DNA of 64,000 nt. Origin: Kamptonema formosum PCC 6407. GTDB taxonomy: Bacteria > Cyanobacteriota > Cyanobacteriia > Cyanobacteriales > Microcoleaceae. The DNA lies in assembly GCF_000332155.1 (NCBI RefSeq), contig NZ_KB235904.1, positions 2,091,813 through 2,155,812 of the forward strand, given 5' to 3'. The notes beneath the pieces were generated by a model. It saw only the letters and a program-made list of their open reading frames with translations. It searched no databases and had not been told where the DNA came from. Position 1 is the first letter of the stretch, and every line of letters starts with the position of its first letter. Made by a program: the position numbers and the translations under genes. Positions 33,304 to 42,025 of this stretch are shown piece after piece.

Positions 33304-33957
33304 ATGGATATTCCCACTTTTGTACTAGCCTCAGCTTCCCCCGCGCGCCGCCGCCTATTAGAAAGTGTTGGCATTAATCCTATTATTTATCCCAGCGACT
33401 TTGACGAGTCCCAAATTCAACTAAACGATGCGGCTGAATTAGTCGAGATATTATCACAACGAAAAGCTGAAACAGTCGCTAAATCTCTGATTGCGAATCC
33501 CAATTCACTCCCGACTGGGAAAAAGGGAGAATTTGAACAAGGTAAATCGATCGTAGTTTTGGGATGCGATTCCCTTCTGGTTGTTGGCGACGAGATTCAT
33601 GGAAAGCCAGCAGATGCAAAAGATGCGATCGCGCGGTGGCAAAAAATGCGCGGTGAAGTTGGCCAACTCTACACTGGCCATACCTTAATTGACATAACAC
33701 AGGATAGAATCAGAGTCAAGTGTCAAGTTACCCAAGTTTATTTTGCTGAAGTTAGCGATCGCCAAATTGCAGCTTATGTCGCCACAGGAGAACCGCTACA
33801 ATGTGCTGGCTGTTTTGCCATTGAAGGTAGAGGGGGATTATTTATCGAGAAAATCGAAGGTTGTCACACCAATGTCATCGGTTTAAGCTTGCCACTACTG
33901 CGAGTAATGTTAGCAGAATTGGGATATGACGTTACAGATTTTTGGCAATCTAATTAG
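33304..33957 (+). CDS. maf: Maf-family nucleotide pyrophosphatase
   Basis: A 217-residue Maf/Ham1-like nucleoside triphosphate pyrophosphatase, a house-cleaning enzyme that removes non-canonical nucleotides (dTTP/UTP or modified pyrimidines). The N-terminal signature [17 protein letters not shown] (residues 8-24) carries the S-x-S-x-R-R loop. The central [20 protein letters not shown] holds the catalytic Asp with Lys, and [20 protein letters not shown] followed by [12 protein letters not shown] completes the site. Here the insertion in residues 70-82 ([13 protein letters not shown]) is longer than in short Maf proteins, as is usual in cyanobacteria. Confidence 0.94.
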   Translation: MDIPTFVLASASPARRRLLESVGINPIIYPSDFDESQIQLNDAAELVEILSQRKAETVAKSLIANPNSLPTGKKGEFEQGKSIVVLGCDSLLVVGDEIHGKPADAKDAIARWQKMRGEVGQLYTGHTLIDITQDRIRVKCQVTQVYFAEVSDRQIAAYVATGEPLQCAGCFAIEGRGGLFIEKIEGCHTNVIGLSLPLLRVMLAELGYDVTDFWQSN

Positions 33958-33963
33958 GAAATT

Positions 33964-34032
33964 TAGAGGTAATTGGTAATTGGTAATTGGTAATTGGTAA
34001 TTGGTAATCGCTAATCGCTAATCGCTAATTCA
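33964..34032. repeat. Heptamer array (ggtaatt, cgctaat)
   Basis: Five or six ggtaatt units followed by cgctaat units. The reverse complement of the same heptamer is coding in menE at 13500-13553. A reversed fragment of MITE family A follows at about 34062-34087. Confidence 0.9.
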
Positions 34033-34163
34033 CAACTTACCCATAGACAATTTAATTCAGTCATTGCGAGCCAAGCGAAGCAATCTCAACCACTTACTAT
34101 ACTTTTACAATCCGTAAATCCTCTAATTGCCAATTGGGTAAAAACCCTACTTATATCCCCATC

Positions 34164-34243
34164 TCCTCCTTTCCTTCTTCCTTCTCCCCTCTTCCTTCTT
34201 CCTTCTTCCTTCTTCCTTCTTCCTTCTTCCTTCTTCCTTCTTA
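34164..34243. repeat. Pyrimidine heptamer array (ttccttc) abutting a start codon
   Basis: About ten copies of ttccttc/cttcctt end two to three bases before the ATG at 34246. The usual ribosome-site window of that gene is therefore entirely pyrimidine repeat. Confidence 0.95.
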
Positions 34244-34245
34244 TT

Positions 34246-36000
34246 ATGACTTTTTTGACTTACTTTAATACAAAAAATATTCTAACTTTTCTATCGGGTT
34301 TACTGATATTTATCTTTATTCTACCTGGCTGTTTAAACTTAGCAAAAAATCAGAATCCTACTGTGAATAACTCACCAAATACAATAGCAATTAATAGCTC
34401 ATCCAAAAATTCTAACTCAACCTCTCCTGTAGGAGTTAATCTTTCTGGAATCGCCGACTGGTCAACAGAATTACCATTTTTAGATGCCTTTAAATCTTCT
34501 AGAAAATGGATGACTCAGTGCGATCCAAAAGAGGCTGGATGTCAGGGAGAATTCGATACCAATGAATATAATCTTTTAAATCTTGACGAAAACGGCTGGG
34601 TCAAATCTCTTCCCCTTCCCCAAGATTCTCCTAAATATACCCGTGTCAGCACCTTATTATTAAGGGACATACCAAACTTTTTCCCATCAGGCAAATATAT
34701 TGTCATGTATGAAGGCGAGGGAACAATTGAGTATAAATTTGCGGCTAAAAAAGATGAAGCATCCTCACAACCAGGCAGAGATATTATTGATGTAGATGCT
34801 ACCAATAAAGAGGGAATCTTGCTGACAATTACTGCCACAGATCCCAACAAAATAGGAAAATATATCCGCAACATTAGAGTGATTCACTCTCAAGATGAAA
34901 AAGCTTATGAAAGTGGTGAGATATTTAACCCCAAGTTTATAGACAAAATTAAAAAATTTAAAACCCTGCGTTTCATGGATTGGATGAGTACAAATGGTTC
35001 TGAACAAAAAGAATGGTCAAACCGACCTAAACCAGAAAACATTTCCTATGCTTATCAAGGCAATGTCCCAATTGAAATCATGGTTGCTTTGGCGAATAAA
35101 ATCAAGGCAAATGCTTGGTTGAATATGCCAATCATGGCTACTGATGAATATTTAAAAAACTTTGCTCAGACTGTTAAAAATAGTTTAGATCCAAATTTAA
35201 AAGTTTATGTAGAGCTTTCTAATGAAGTTTGGAATTTTTCATTTCCCCAATCTCAATATGCTTTACAACAAGGTCAAGCTAGGTGGGGAAAGGATAAACA
35301 AGATGCTTATATGCAATGGTATGGAATGCGTACAGCTCAAATGTGCGATTTTTGGAAAGATATTTTTAGCGAACAAAAGGATCGAGTTGTGTGTGTAATC
35401 TCAACTCAAACTGCATGGAAAGGATTAGAAAATTCTGTTTTAGAATGTTCTTATTGGGTAGCAGAAGGTAATAAACCTTGCTATCAACGCGGTATAGATG
35501 TCTATGCTATCACTGGATATTTTAGTGGTAATTTGGGTGCGCCAGAAAACACCAGCATCGTAGAGTCTTGGTTGAATGATTCAGATGGTGGTTTTAGTAA
35601 GGCTTTTAAACAATTGAGAGATGGCGGTTTGCTAGGAGGGTTTAAGGATAGTTTATCTGATGGTTATGGTTTGTTTAAATATCACTCAGAGGTAGCGCAG
35701 AAAAAGGGTCTTAAGTTAGTTGCTTATGAAGGAGGTCAACATATTGTAGGTATTCAAGGGAATGAGAATAATGAAAAGCTTACTAATTTCTTTATTGAGT
35801 TAAATAGGCGACCAGAAATGTATGAGTTATATACAAAATTACTGGAAAATTGGAAAGAAGCAGGCGGTACTCTTTTCATGCAATATTTGGATATTGGTGT
35901 ACCAAGTAAGTGGGGTAGTTGGGGTGCTTTGGAGTATGTTGGCCAAAATGGTTCGCCGAAATATAATGCTTTGATGGACTTTATTGATAATAATCCTTAG
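34246..36000 (+). CDS. Glycoside-hydrolase-like (TIM-barrel, cellulase-like) lipoprotein
   Basis: A 584-residue predicted lipoprotein. Residues 12-29 are hydrophobic and end LPGCLN (lipobox-like, Cys about 29), then a Ser/Asn-rich linker. The middle resembles proteins annotated as cellulose-binding or glycosidase-like: KTLRFMDWMSTNGSEQKEW, MPIMATDEYLKNF, KVYVELSNEVWNFSFPQS (the S-N-E-V-W-N Glu matches a clan GH-A acid/base) and a late LVAYEGGQHIVG (candidate nucleophile Glu). These two glutamates at strand ends support a beta/alpha barrel hydrolase acting on an extracellular polysaccharide. The gene is preceded directly by a ttccttc array and lacks a visible ribosome site. Substrate is unknown. 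Confidence 0.78.
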   Translation: MTFLTYFNTKNILTFLSGLLIFIFILPGCLNLAKNQNPTVNNSPNTIAINSSSKNSNSTSPVGVNLSGIADWSTELPFLDAFKSSRKWMTQCDPKEAGCQGEFDTNEYNLLNLDENGWVKSLPLPQDSPKYTRVSTLLLRDIPNFFPSGKYIVMYEGEGTIEYKFAAKKDEASSQPGRDIIDVDATNKEGILLTITATDPNKIGKYIRNIRVIHSQDEKAYESGEIFNPKFIDKIKKFKTLRFMDWMSTNGSEQKEWSNRPKPENISYAYQGNVPIEIMVALANKIKANAWLNMPIMATDEYLKNFAQTVKNSLDPNLKVYVELSNEVWNFSFPQSQYALQQGQARWGKDKQDAYMQWYGMRTAQMCDFWKDIFSEQKDRVVCVISTQTAWKGLENSVLECSYWVAEGNKPCYQRGIDVYAITGYFSGNLGAPENTSIVESWLNDSDGGFSKAFKQLRDGGLLGGFKDSLSDGYGLFKYHSEVAQKKGLKLVAYEGGQHIVGIQGNENNEKLTNFFIELNRRPEMYELYTKLLENWKEAGGTLFMQYLDIGVPSKWGSWGALEYVGQNGSPKYNALMDFIDNNP

Positions 36001-36100
36001 TTGGTGGGATGGCTGTGTTTTGACTTTTCCAGCTCAGTCTTAAATCAGGTAATACTAGCCTAATAGCATTAGTGTTGTCTGTTAATCAACGCAAAAAATC

Positions 36101-36305
36101 TGTAACGCCGCCATCCTGGCGGTTTCTTTATCCCTATTATGTCACTTTGGTCAGAGAAAAAGGCTTTCGCCTTGCGATCGCTGGATTTGAGCCATTCTCA
36201 ATAATTTAGGCTTCTGCATTCGCCAGCCTGAAAAACCAGTAGTTCCAGAAAATTCTCTCCCCAAAGTGACATAATAGGGATTACCGCCAGGATGGCGGCG
36301 TTACA
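36101..36305. mobile_element. MITE with long terminal inverted repeats
   Basis: The ends tgtaacgccgccatcctggc (36101-36120) and gccaggatggcggcgttaca (to 36305) are perfect inverted copies. The homology continues inward (tccctattatgtcacttt / aaagtgacataataggga) to give arms of about 45 bases around about 110 bases of unique sequence. No reading frame. The outer 20 bases are the same sequence as the short palindromes at 25659, 41774 and 45456, so the palindromes may be solo ends. It lies in the 348-base gap 36001-36348. Confidence 0.85.
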
Positions 36306-36348
36306 GAGAGTATGGGTAAGCCCTGTTGGTATTACCTACTTTGACTAA

Positions 36349-37812
36349 TTAAGTAGGAACCTTTTCCAGAATTAACTTAGACCGTTTAACTGGTTCTGGG
36401 ACAACAATGGGATAATCCCCTGTGAAACAGGCCGAACAGAAATTATTAGAATCTTCCTTAGTCGCCTTCAGCATTCCTTCTCTACTCAAGAAAGCTAAAG
36501 AATCAACCCCAATTTGGTTGGCAATTTCTGCTACTGATTTCGTAGCAGCAATTAACTGATCTTGGTTATCGGTATCAATTCCGTAGAAACAAGGGTGAGT
36601 TACTGGGGGTGACGAAATTCTCATGTGAACTTCAGTAGCACCGGCATCTCGCAAAGCTTTAACAATTTTTTTGCTAGTAGTACCTCTCACAATTGAGTCG
36701 TCTACCATGATTACTCGCTTACCCTCTAAGACATCTTTAAGAGGGTTAAGTTTCATCTTAATTCCTGATTCTCGCATTGTCTGAGTTGGCTGAATAAATG
36801 TACGTCCAACGTAGCGATTTTTAATCAGTCCCTCAGCATAAGGAATCCCGGAAACTTGAGAAAAACCAATAGCGGCGGGAATTCCAGAATCAGGAACGCC
36901 GATGACAATATCAGCATCAATGGGGGATTCTTGTGCTAATTTTTGCCCGATTCTGAGCCTGTAGCTATACAAACTTTCGCCTTCCATTATGCTATCTGGC
37001 CGAGCAAAATAAATCATTTCAAAGATGCAAAGTTTGGGCTTTGGTTGTTGACTCCAATGGAAGGAAGCCATACCATCTTCGGTGATCCAAACTAATTCTC
37101 CTGGTTCTACATTTCGCAAATATTCGGCACCAATGATATCTAAGGCGCAGGTTTCTGATGCTAAGACGTAGCGGATGGGATTTGTACCTAAAGTGCCAAT
37201 TACGAGGGGACGCACGCCGTAGGGATCGCGTACTCCCATTAAGCCTGCGGGGGTGCCGATGACTAAACTAAAGGCTCCCGTACAGCGATGAAAGGCGCTG
37301 ATTGCAGCTTCTAACCAGTCTTTGCCATCGTCTACTTCTAGCGCGATCGCCACTGCTATCATCTCTGAATCTGTTGTACTTACAAAATTGCAGTTGCGGT
37401 TTAGCAATTCTTCGCGTAAGACACCAGTATTGACAAGATTGCCATTATGTGCTAGCGCCAAGGAACCTAAGCGGGTTTTCACAACAGCAGGCTGAGCATT
37501 CACAACCTTTGATGAGCCTGTAGTAGAGTAGCGAGTGTGACCAACTCCTATGGTTCCAGGCAGGTGACTTAAGCAGGATTCATTGAAGACTTGGGAGACT
37601 AGGCCCATATCTTTGTGCAAATGCACATTTTCACCCTCAAATGTGGCAATTCCTGCTGATTCCTGACCCCGATGTTGTAAGGCGTACAGACCAAAGTATG
37701 TCATTTTAGCGACATCTTCACCGGGGGCACAGATACCGAAAACACCGCAAGCTTCTTCTTGCTTGTCGGATGCCAAATTTTCGTCAGCCGCGAGGGGATG
37801 GTTGGGGATCAT
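36349..37812 (-). CDS. purF: Amidophosphoribosyltransferase PurF
   Basis: A 487-residue enzyme catalysing the first step of purine synthesis (PRPP plus glutamine to phosphoribosylamine). The N-terminal propeptide (residues 1-21) ends before Cys22 in EEACGVFGICAPG, the Ntn glutaminase nucleophile. YALQHRGQESAGIA and GVGHTRYSTTG are glutaminase-domain signatures. The PRPP loop is RVIMVDDSIVRGTTSKKIV (about residues 354-372). The C-terminal FCSACFTGDYPI and an upstream MRISSPPVTHPCFYGID carry the cysteines that ligate the 4Fe-4S cluster in the Bacillus-type enzyme. In many genomes purF follows purL; here purL is 1.4 kb away on the same strand, with a Uma2 gene and repeats between. Confidence 0.96.
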   Translation of the reverse strand: MIPNHPLAADENLASDKQEEACGVFGICAPGEDVAKMTYFGLYALQHRGQESAGIATFEGENVHLHKDMGLVSQVFNESCLSHLPGTIGVGHTRYSTTGSSKVVNAQPAVVKTRLGSLALAHNGNLVNTGVLREELLNRNCNFVSTTDSEMIAVAIALEVDDGKDWLEAAISAFHRCTGAFSLVIGTPAGLMGVRDPYGVRPLVIGTLGTNPIRYVLASETCALDIIGAEYLRNVEPGELVWITEDGMASFHWSQQPKPKLCIFEMIYFARPDSIMEGESLYSYRLRIGQKLAQESPIDADIVIGVPDSGIPAAIGFSQVSGIPYAEGLIKNRYVGRTFIQPTQTMRESGIKMKLNPLKDVLEGKRVIMVDDSIVRGTTSKKIVKALRDAGATEVHMRISSPPVTHPCFYGIDTDNQDQLIAATKSVAEIANQIGVDSLAFLSREGMLKATKEDSNNFCSACFTGDYPIVVPEPVKRSKLILEKVPT

Positions 37813-38354
37813 GGTATGGCTTGGTTCCTAATACAGGATCGTGGGTTAGTGGGAGGCTCTGAAAGCTGAATGCTGTCCGGCGCAGCCGCCGCGCAGTTTA
37901 ATTATTTCTTAATGTTCCCATGAAATAGGCATTAACTCACATCCTATGCCTTAAGGCAGATGCTAAGGGGCGTTCGATGGCATGGTAAGCGATCGCACAT
38001 ATTTCTAATTGTAACGTTAGTTAACGACGTGCGATCGGGGGGATTTCCCCCAAATTCAGATGCGGGACTCCCACAATCAAGGGTAATGGCTAATGGCTAA
38101 TGGCTAATGGCTAAGATTCGGGGCGGGTTTTGTTTTGATATTTTTTGTTTGTGACAAAGGTTATCTGCTAAACCCGCTCCTACAGTTTCAAAGATTAGAC
38201 TTAAGGCGCGATCGCGCTTTTAAAAGATGAGAATTAAGGTGCGATGCCTGTGGCTGGCTGCTTCTGTGCGCTTGACTTTCCTGTGTAATTGACATACTAT
38301 ATTATCTAGGGAATATGTGCGGCCAAGTAAGGTCAATAATTGGGAACAAAGATA
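37813..38354. other. purF to Uma2 spacer, repeats and HIP1 sites, no gene
   Basis: A 542-base gap with the purF promoter region. It holds an array of ggctaat heptamers (38084-38114), several gcgatcgc sites and short imperfect duplications (gctaatggctaa). No open frame of substance, no tRNA and no riboswitch that I can recognise. PurR-box-like sites were not identifiable. Confidence 0.6.
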
Positions 38355-38969
38355 ATGGTTCAATCACCTCCCAAAATTCTAACTGTTGATGAATTTATCA
38401 CCCACTACGGCGATCGCGATCGCTACGAATTAATTGATGGTGAGTTGACAGAAATGGAACCAACAGGGCCTCACGAACAAGTATCGGCTTTTATTGGGCG
38501 AAAGCTGAATGTAGAAATCGATCGTCAGGATCTATCATACTTTATCCCCCCTCGCTGTCTCATCAAATTATTAGGAACAGAAACAGCTTTTCGGCCGGAT
38601 GTCATTGTCTTAGATGAAACTGAATTGATTAATGAACCTTTGTGGCAACAAGAACCTGTAATTACATCTGGAAAATCAATTAAACTAATTGCGGAAGTTG
38701 TCAGTACCAATTGGCAAAATGATTACGCCCGTAAAGTTGAAGATTATGCCTTGTTAGGCGTGCCTGAGTATTGGATTATTGATTATTTGGGGATTGGTGG
38801 CAGAGAATATATTGGCAAACCGAAACAACCGACAATTACAATTTGTACGCTGCGAGAGGATGAATATCAAAAAGAGTTGTTTCAAAATAATGCTCGACTT
38901 GTTTCTTTTATTTTTCCTGAATTCCAAGTAAGGGCAGAACAAGTATTTACGGCAGGCAGAGCTTTTTAA
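38355..38969 (+). CDS. Uma2-family (DUF820) putative restriction-endonuclease-fold protein
   Basis: A 204-residue Uma2 protein (start ATG 38355; a TTG at 38340 would add five residues). Core elements: MVQSPPKILTVDEFITHYGD, RYELIDGELTEMEPTGPHEQ (first acidic positions), the strand FRPDVIVLDETEL and IKLIAEVVSTNWQNDYARKV (Glu-Val-Val of the E-x-K motif), then YALLGVPEYWIIDYLGIGG. This is the canonical short form of the family; the copy at 14614 is more divergent. Uma2 proteins are multi-copy in cyanobacteria and often near repeats, with no proven function. Confidence 0.92.
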   Translation: MVQSPPKILTVDEFITHYGDRDRYELIDGELTEMEPTGPHEQVSAFIGRKLNVEIDRQDLSYFIPPRCLIKLLGTETAFRPDVIVLDETELINEPLWQQEPVITSGKSIKLIAEVVSTNWQNDYARKVEDYALLGVPEYWIIDYLGIGGREYIGKPKQPTITICTLREDEYQKELFQNNARLVSFIFPEFQVRAEQVFTAGRAF

Positions 38970-39061
38970 CTTAATTTACGATCCAAAACATAACTAGGCT
39001 TATCCGATATTTTCAGGTGTATCTCAGATTTTGTCAGCATCATCTAAAGCTAAAAAAGATC

Positions 39062-39167
39062 GGGCGATTGAAATCGCATCTATACAGACAATGTCCGCCT
39101 ACGCGGACTATAAAAATTTAACCCGCGCAGGCGGGTTAAGTCTCGTGTAGACGCGATTTCAACCGCC
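39062..39167. repeat. Composite inverted repeat (gcggttgaaatcgc family, copy 1)
   Basis: Outer pair gggcgattgaaatcgc (39062-39077) / gcgatttcaaccgcc (39153-39167). Inside are two small palindromes, tccgcctacgcgga and aacccgcgcaggcgggtt. A half copy (ggcggttgaaaccgc plus agtccgcctgcgcggact) is at 58517-58563. Twelve bases separate it from the purL stop, so it may act as a transcription end. Confidence 0.75.
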
Positions 39168-39178
39168 GAGTCCTATAA

Positions 39179-41713
39179 TTAATCAGATCCTAAGCGACGT
39201 TCAATAGCATTGTAAAAGCGATCGCACATCTCCTCAATCGTTACCTCAATTAAAGATTGACCATCATTTGTCACAACCCGTAAAGGCGCTTTTACAGTAC
39301 CAACTTGACCCAGTTTTTGCCACAAATTCGGCAAATGTTCCTCTAAATAAGATACCCAAACCGCCTCATTTTCCGGCGCAACTGAAACTAAAATCGTATT
39401 CCCCCGTTCCCCGAACAAAACTTCATCCCAACGCTTACCAGTTGCCAAATTAACGTTAAGATTAATCTCGGCTCCTAGTTTAGCAGAAATACAGGATTCA
39501 GCGATCGCGATCGCCATTCCACCCTCAGCGCAATCATGGGCCGAACGTACCCAACCATTACGAATACCCTCCCGACAAGCTGATTGCACCCGCTTTTCTA
39601 AATCTAAATTAACTCTCGGCGGTTTTCCCCCAACAATGCCGTGAATTGTTGCTAAATATTCAGAACCTCCTAAAGTAACATTTGTTGTCAAATTACCATC
39701 TTCTTTACTATCATCTGATGTCAGATTTCCGAGTAAATAGATTAAATCTCCAGATTCCTGCCAACCTTGACCACAAATCTTAGTTAAATCTGGAATTAAC
39801 CCCACCATTCCAATCACAGGAGTAGGATAAATTGATGCAGGTTTACCCTCAGAATCCAGAGTTTCATTGTAAAGAGAAACATTACCGCCAGTGACAGGTG
39901 TTCCTAATTCCCGACAAGCATCGGCAATACCGCGACAAGATTCTGCTAATTGCCAATAACCAATCGGTTTTTCAGGAGAACCAAAATTTAAATTATCTGT
40001 AACTGCCAAAGGTTCTGCACCCACACAACTTAGATTTCTTGCTGCTTCGGCGACAACCGCTTTTGCACCTTCGTAGGGGTCAAGATAAACATAGCGGGAA
40101 TTACAATCAACTGTTGCTGCTACTCCTTTTTTAAAGGAAGAACCCCCTAAATCCCCCTTGGTAAGGGGGACTTCAATACCCCCTAAATCTCCCTTACTAA
40201 GGGGGACTTCAATACCCCCTAAATCCCCCTTACCAACGGGGACTTCAATACCCCCTAAATCCCCCTTACCAACGGGGACTTCAACACTTTCTTGCCCCCC
40301 CTTACCAAGGGGGGGTTGGGGGGGTTCCAACGGACGCAATCGGATAATCGCTGCATCGGCTGCACCGGGAAGCATTACAGTGTTATTTTGTACTTGATGG
40401 TCGTACTGTCGATAAACCCAACTTTTAGAAGCAATTGTCGGCGTATCTAGTAGTGTCAATAAAATTTCATTCCAAGTTTGAAACTCTTCGGCAATTTCAA
40501 TACCATTAATTGTACAAGGAGGCAAAGAATTAGCTGACCATTCCCAAGCTTTCTTTACATATTCGGGCAATTCTGTCAACAATTTATGGTGATAAATGGG
40601 CGTATTCTCTGCTAAAGCAGTTGCGGGAATTTCGGCGGCAATTTCTCCCTTAAATAAAATTCGCACGATTGGTTCGGCAATGACTTGACCAGCGATGACG
40701 GCTTGGAGTCCCCAACGGTGAAAAATATCAATTAACTCTTGTTCGCGCCCTTTGTGAGCCACAAATAACATCCGTTCTTGTGATTCGGAAAGGAGATATT
40801 CATAGGGAACCATTCCTGTTTCTCGAACTGGGATTTTATCTAAATCAAATTCAATTCCAACCCCACCTTTGGCTGCCATTTCTGATGTGGAACAAGTGAT
40901 GCCGGCTGCACCCATATCTTGGGCTGCTACTACTGCACCTGTTTTAAATGCTTCTAAGCAAGCTTCAACTAATGATTTTTCTAAGAAGGGATCTCCTACT
41001 TGCACGGCGGGGCGATCGTCAACTGATTTATCGGTTAATTCTGCACTGGCGAAACTTGCGCCGCCCATGCCATCTCTGCCAGTAGTTGAACCAACATAAA
41101 GCACTGGATTACCAATGCCAGATGCACCGGATTTAACTATTTCTGGTGTTTCCATTAACCCCAGGGCCATGACATTAACTAAGGGATTGCCAGAATAGGC
41201 GGAGTTAAAGTAAATTTCGCCGCCGACGGTTGGAACGCCAATGCAATTACCATAATGGGAAATTCCTGATACTACACCTGTGAATAATCGCCGAGTTTTA
41301 GCATCATCTAAGGAACCAAAACGGAGGGAGTTTAATACAGCAATGGGACGCGCCCCCATTGTGAATATATCTCGCAAAATTCCGCCGACTCCGGTGGCTG
41401 CACCTTGGAATGGTTCTACTGCTGAAGGGTGATTGTGGGATTCGATTTTAAAGGCGAGTTGGATGCCATTACCTAAGTCTATAACGCCGGCATTTTCTCC
41501 GGGGCCGACGAGAATGCGATCGCCTGTGGTGGGAAATTGTTTGAGTAGCGGCCGCGAATTTTTATAGCAGCAATGTTCTGACCACATCACGCCAAACATT
41601 CCTAATTCAGCCTTGTTGGGATGGCGATTTAGCCGTTTGACAATTTCTTCGTATTCTTCAGGTTTTAGACCTTCAGCGGCGATTTCTTCTGGGGAGAATG
41701 GGGCTAATGACAT
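39179..41713 (-). CDS. purL: PurL, phosphoribosylformylglycinamidine synthase II, with a repeat-encoded insertion
   Basis: Purine pathway enzyme that converts FGAR to FGAM with ATP and ammonia, working with PurS and PurQ. It begins [20 protein letters not shown] and has [60 protein letters not shown] and the closing [15 protein letters not shown]. At 844 residues it is about 60-100 longer than usual. The excess is residues about 464-526, where [13 protein letters not shown] is followed by four 12-residue units such as [12 protein letters not shown]. These are encoded by a 36-nt repeat otherwise found between cyanobacterial genes. The insert lies in a loop between two strands at the start of the second AIRS-like half (AAIIRLR ... 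[15 protein letters not shown]), so the enzyme is probably still active. Confidence 0.95.
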   Translation of the reverse strand: MSLAPFSPEEIAAEGLKPEEYEEIVKRLNRHPNKAELGMFGVMWSEHCCYKNSRPLLKQFPTTGDRILVGPGENAGVIDLGNGIQLAFKIESHNHPSAVEPFQGAATGVGGILRDIFTMGARPIAVLNSLRFGSLDDAKTRRLFTGVVSGISHYGNCIGVPTVGGEIYFNSAYSGNPLVNVMALGLMETPEIVKSGASGIGNPVLYVGSTTGRDGMGGASFASAELTDKSVDDRPAVQVGDPFLEKSLVEACLEAFKTGAVVAAQDMGAAGITCSTSEMAAKGGVGIEFDLDKIPVRETGMVPYEYLLSESQERMLFVAHKGREQELIDIFHRWGLQAVIAGQVIAEPIVRILFKGEIAAEIPATALAENTPIYHHKLLTELPEYVKKAWEWSANSLPPCTINGIEIAEEFQTWNEILLTLLDTPTIASKSWVYRQYDHQVQNNTVMLPGAADAAIIRLRPLEPPQPPLGKGGQESVEVPVGKGDLGGIEVPVGKGDLGGIEVPLSKGDLGGIEVPLTKGDLGGSSFKKGVAATVDCNSRYVYLDPYEGAKAVVAEAARNLSCVGAEPLAVTDNLNFGSPEKPIGYWQLAESCRGIADACRELGTPVTGGNVSLYNETLDSEGKPASIYPTPVIGMVGLIPDLTKICGQGWQESGDLIYLLGNLTSDDSKEDGNLTTNVTLGGSEYLATIHGIVGGKPPRVNLDLEKRVQSACREGIRNGWVRSAHDCAEGGMAIAIAESCISAKLGAEINLNVNLATGKRWDEVLFGERGNTILVSVAPENEAVWVSYLEEHLPNLWQKLGQVGTVKAPLRVVTNDGQSLIEVTIEEMCDRFYNAIERRLGSD
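40138..40325. repeat. 36-nt repeat array inside purL
   Basis: Four successive units of about 36 bases (ccccctaaatccccctta then ccaacggggacttcaata), each with a small g/c palindrome, plus two flanking partial units. They are read in frame on the minus strand as [24 protein letters not shown] and similar. Unit sequences differ by one to three bases, so the array has begun to diverge. Confidence 0.95.
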
Positions 41714-41773
41714 GATATTTTGAATTCCTTGGTGAAGGGCAATCCTGAATTGGATTTATTAGTGTTATCTTAT

Positions 41774-41825
41774 CGTAATGTCGCTCTCTGGGCGGTTCTT
41801 TCACCGCCCAGAGGGTGGCGTTACG
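41774..41825. repeat. Palindromic repeat gtaacgccgccc family, copy 2, in the purL upstream gap
   Basis: Inverted repeat cgtaatgtcgctctctgggc / gcccagagggtggcgttacg around a tcttt loop. The rest of the 312-base gap 41714-42025 contains a gacttacgca segment (41870-41881) like the end of MITE family B and a degenerate gcctaagtcctga counterpart near 41985-41997, so a decayed MITE of that family may be there. No gene. Confidence 0.75.
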
Positions 41826-42025
41826 GGTGCATAATTTTGAGATAGTTCGCGATCGCTACATAAATTTTAAGACTTACGCACTTTCAGGGTATAGGGAGAG
41901 TTGGGGATTGCTTGCGTCTAGTCAAGCGCTACGCGCAGGCTTCGCCAACGCCATCACAGAAATACCAAAAATACGTTCAAAACTGCCTAAGTCCTGAATT
42001 TCTCAAGCGGCTGTATTACACTTAG

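Noticed and set aside
34246-36000. Call as a named cellulase (GH5).
   Set aside because: Only the Glu-containing motifs and barrel-like spacing are visible; family and substrate cannot be fixed by eye.
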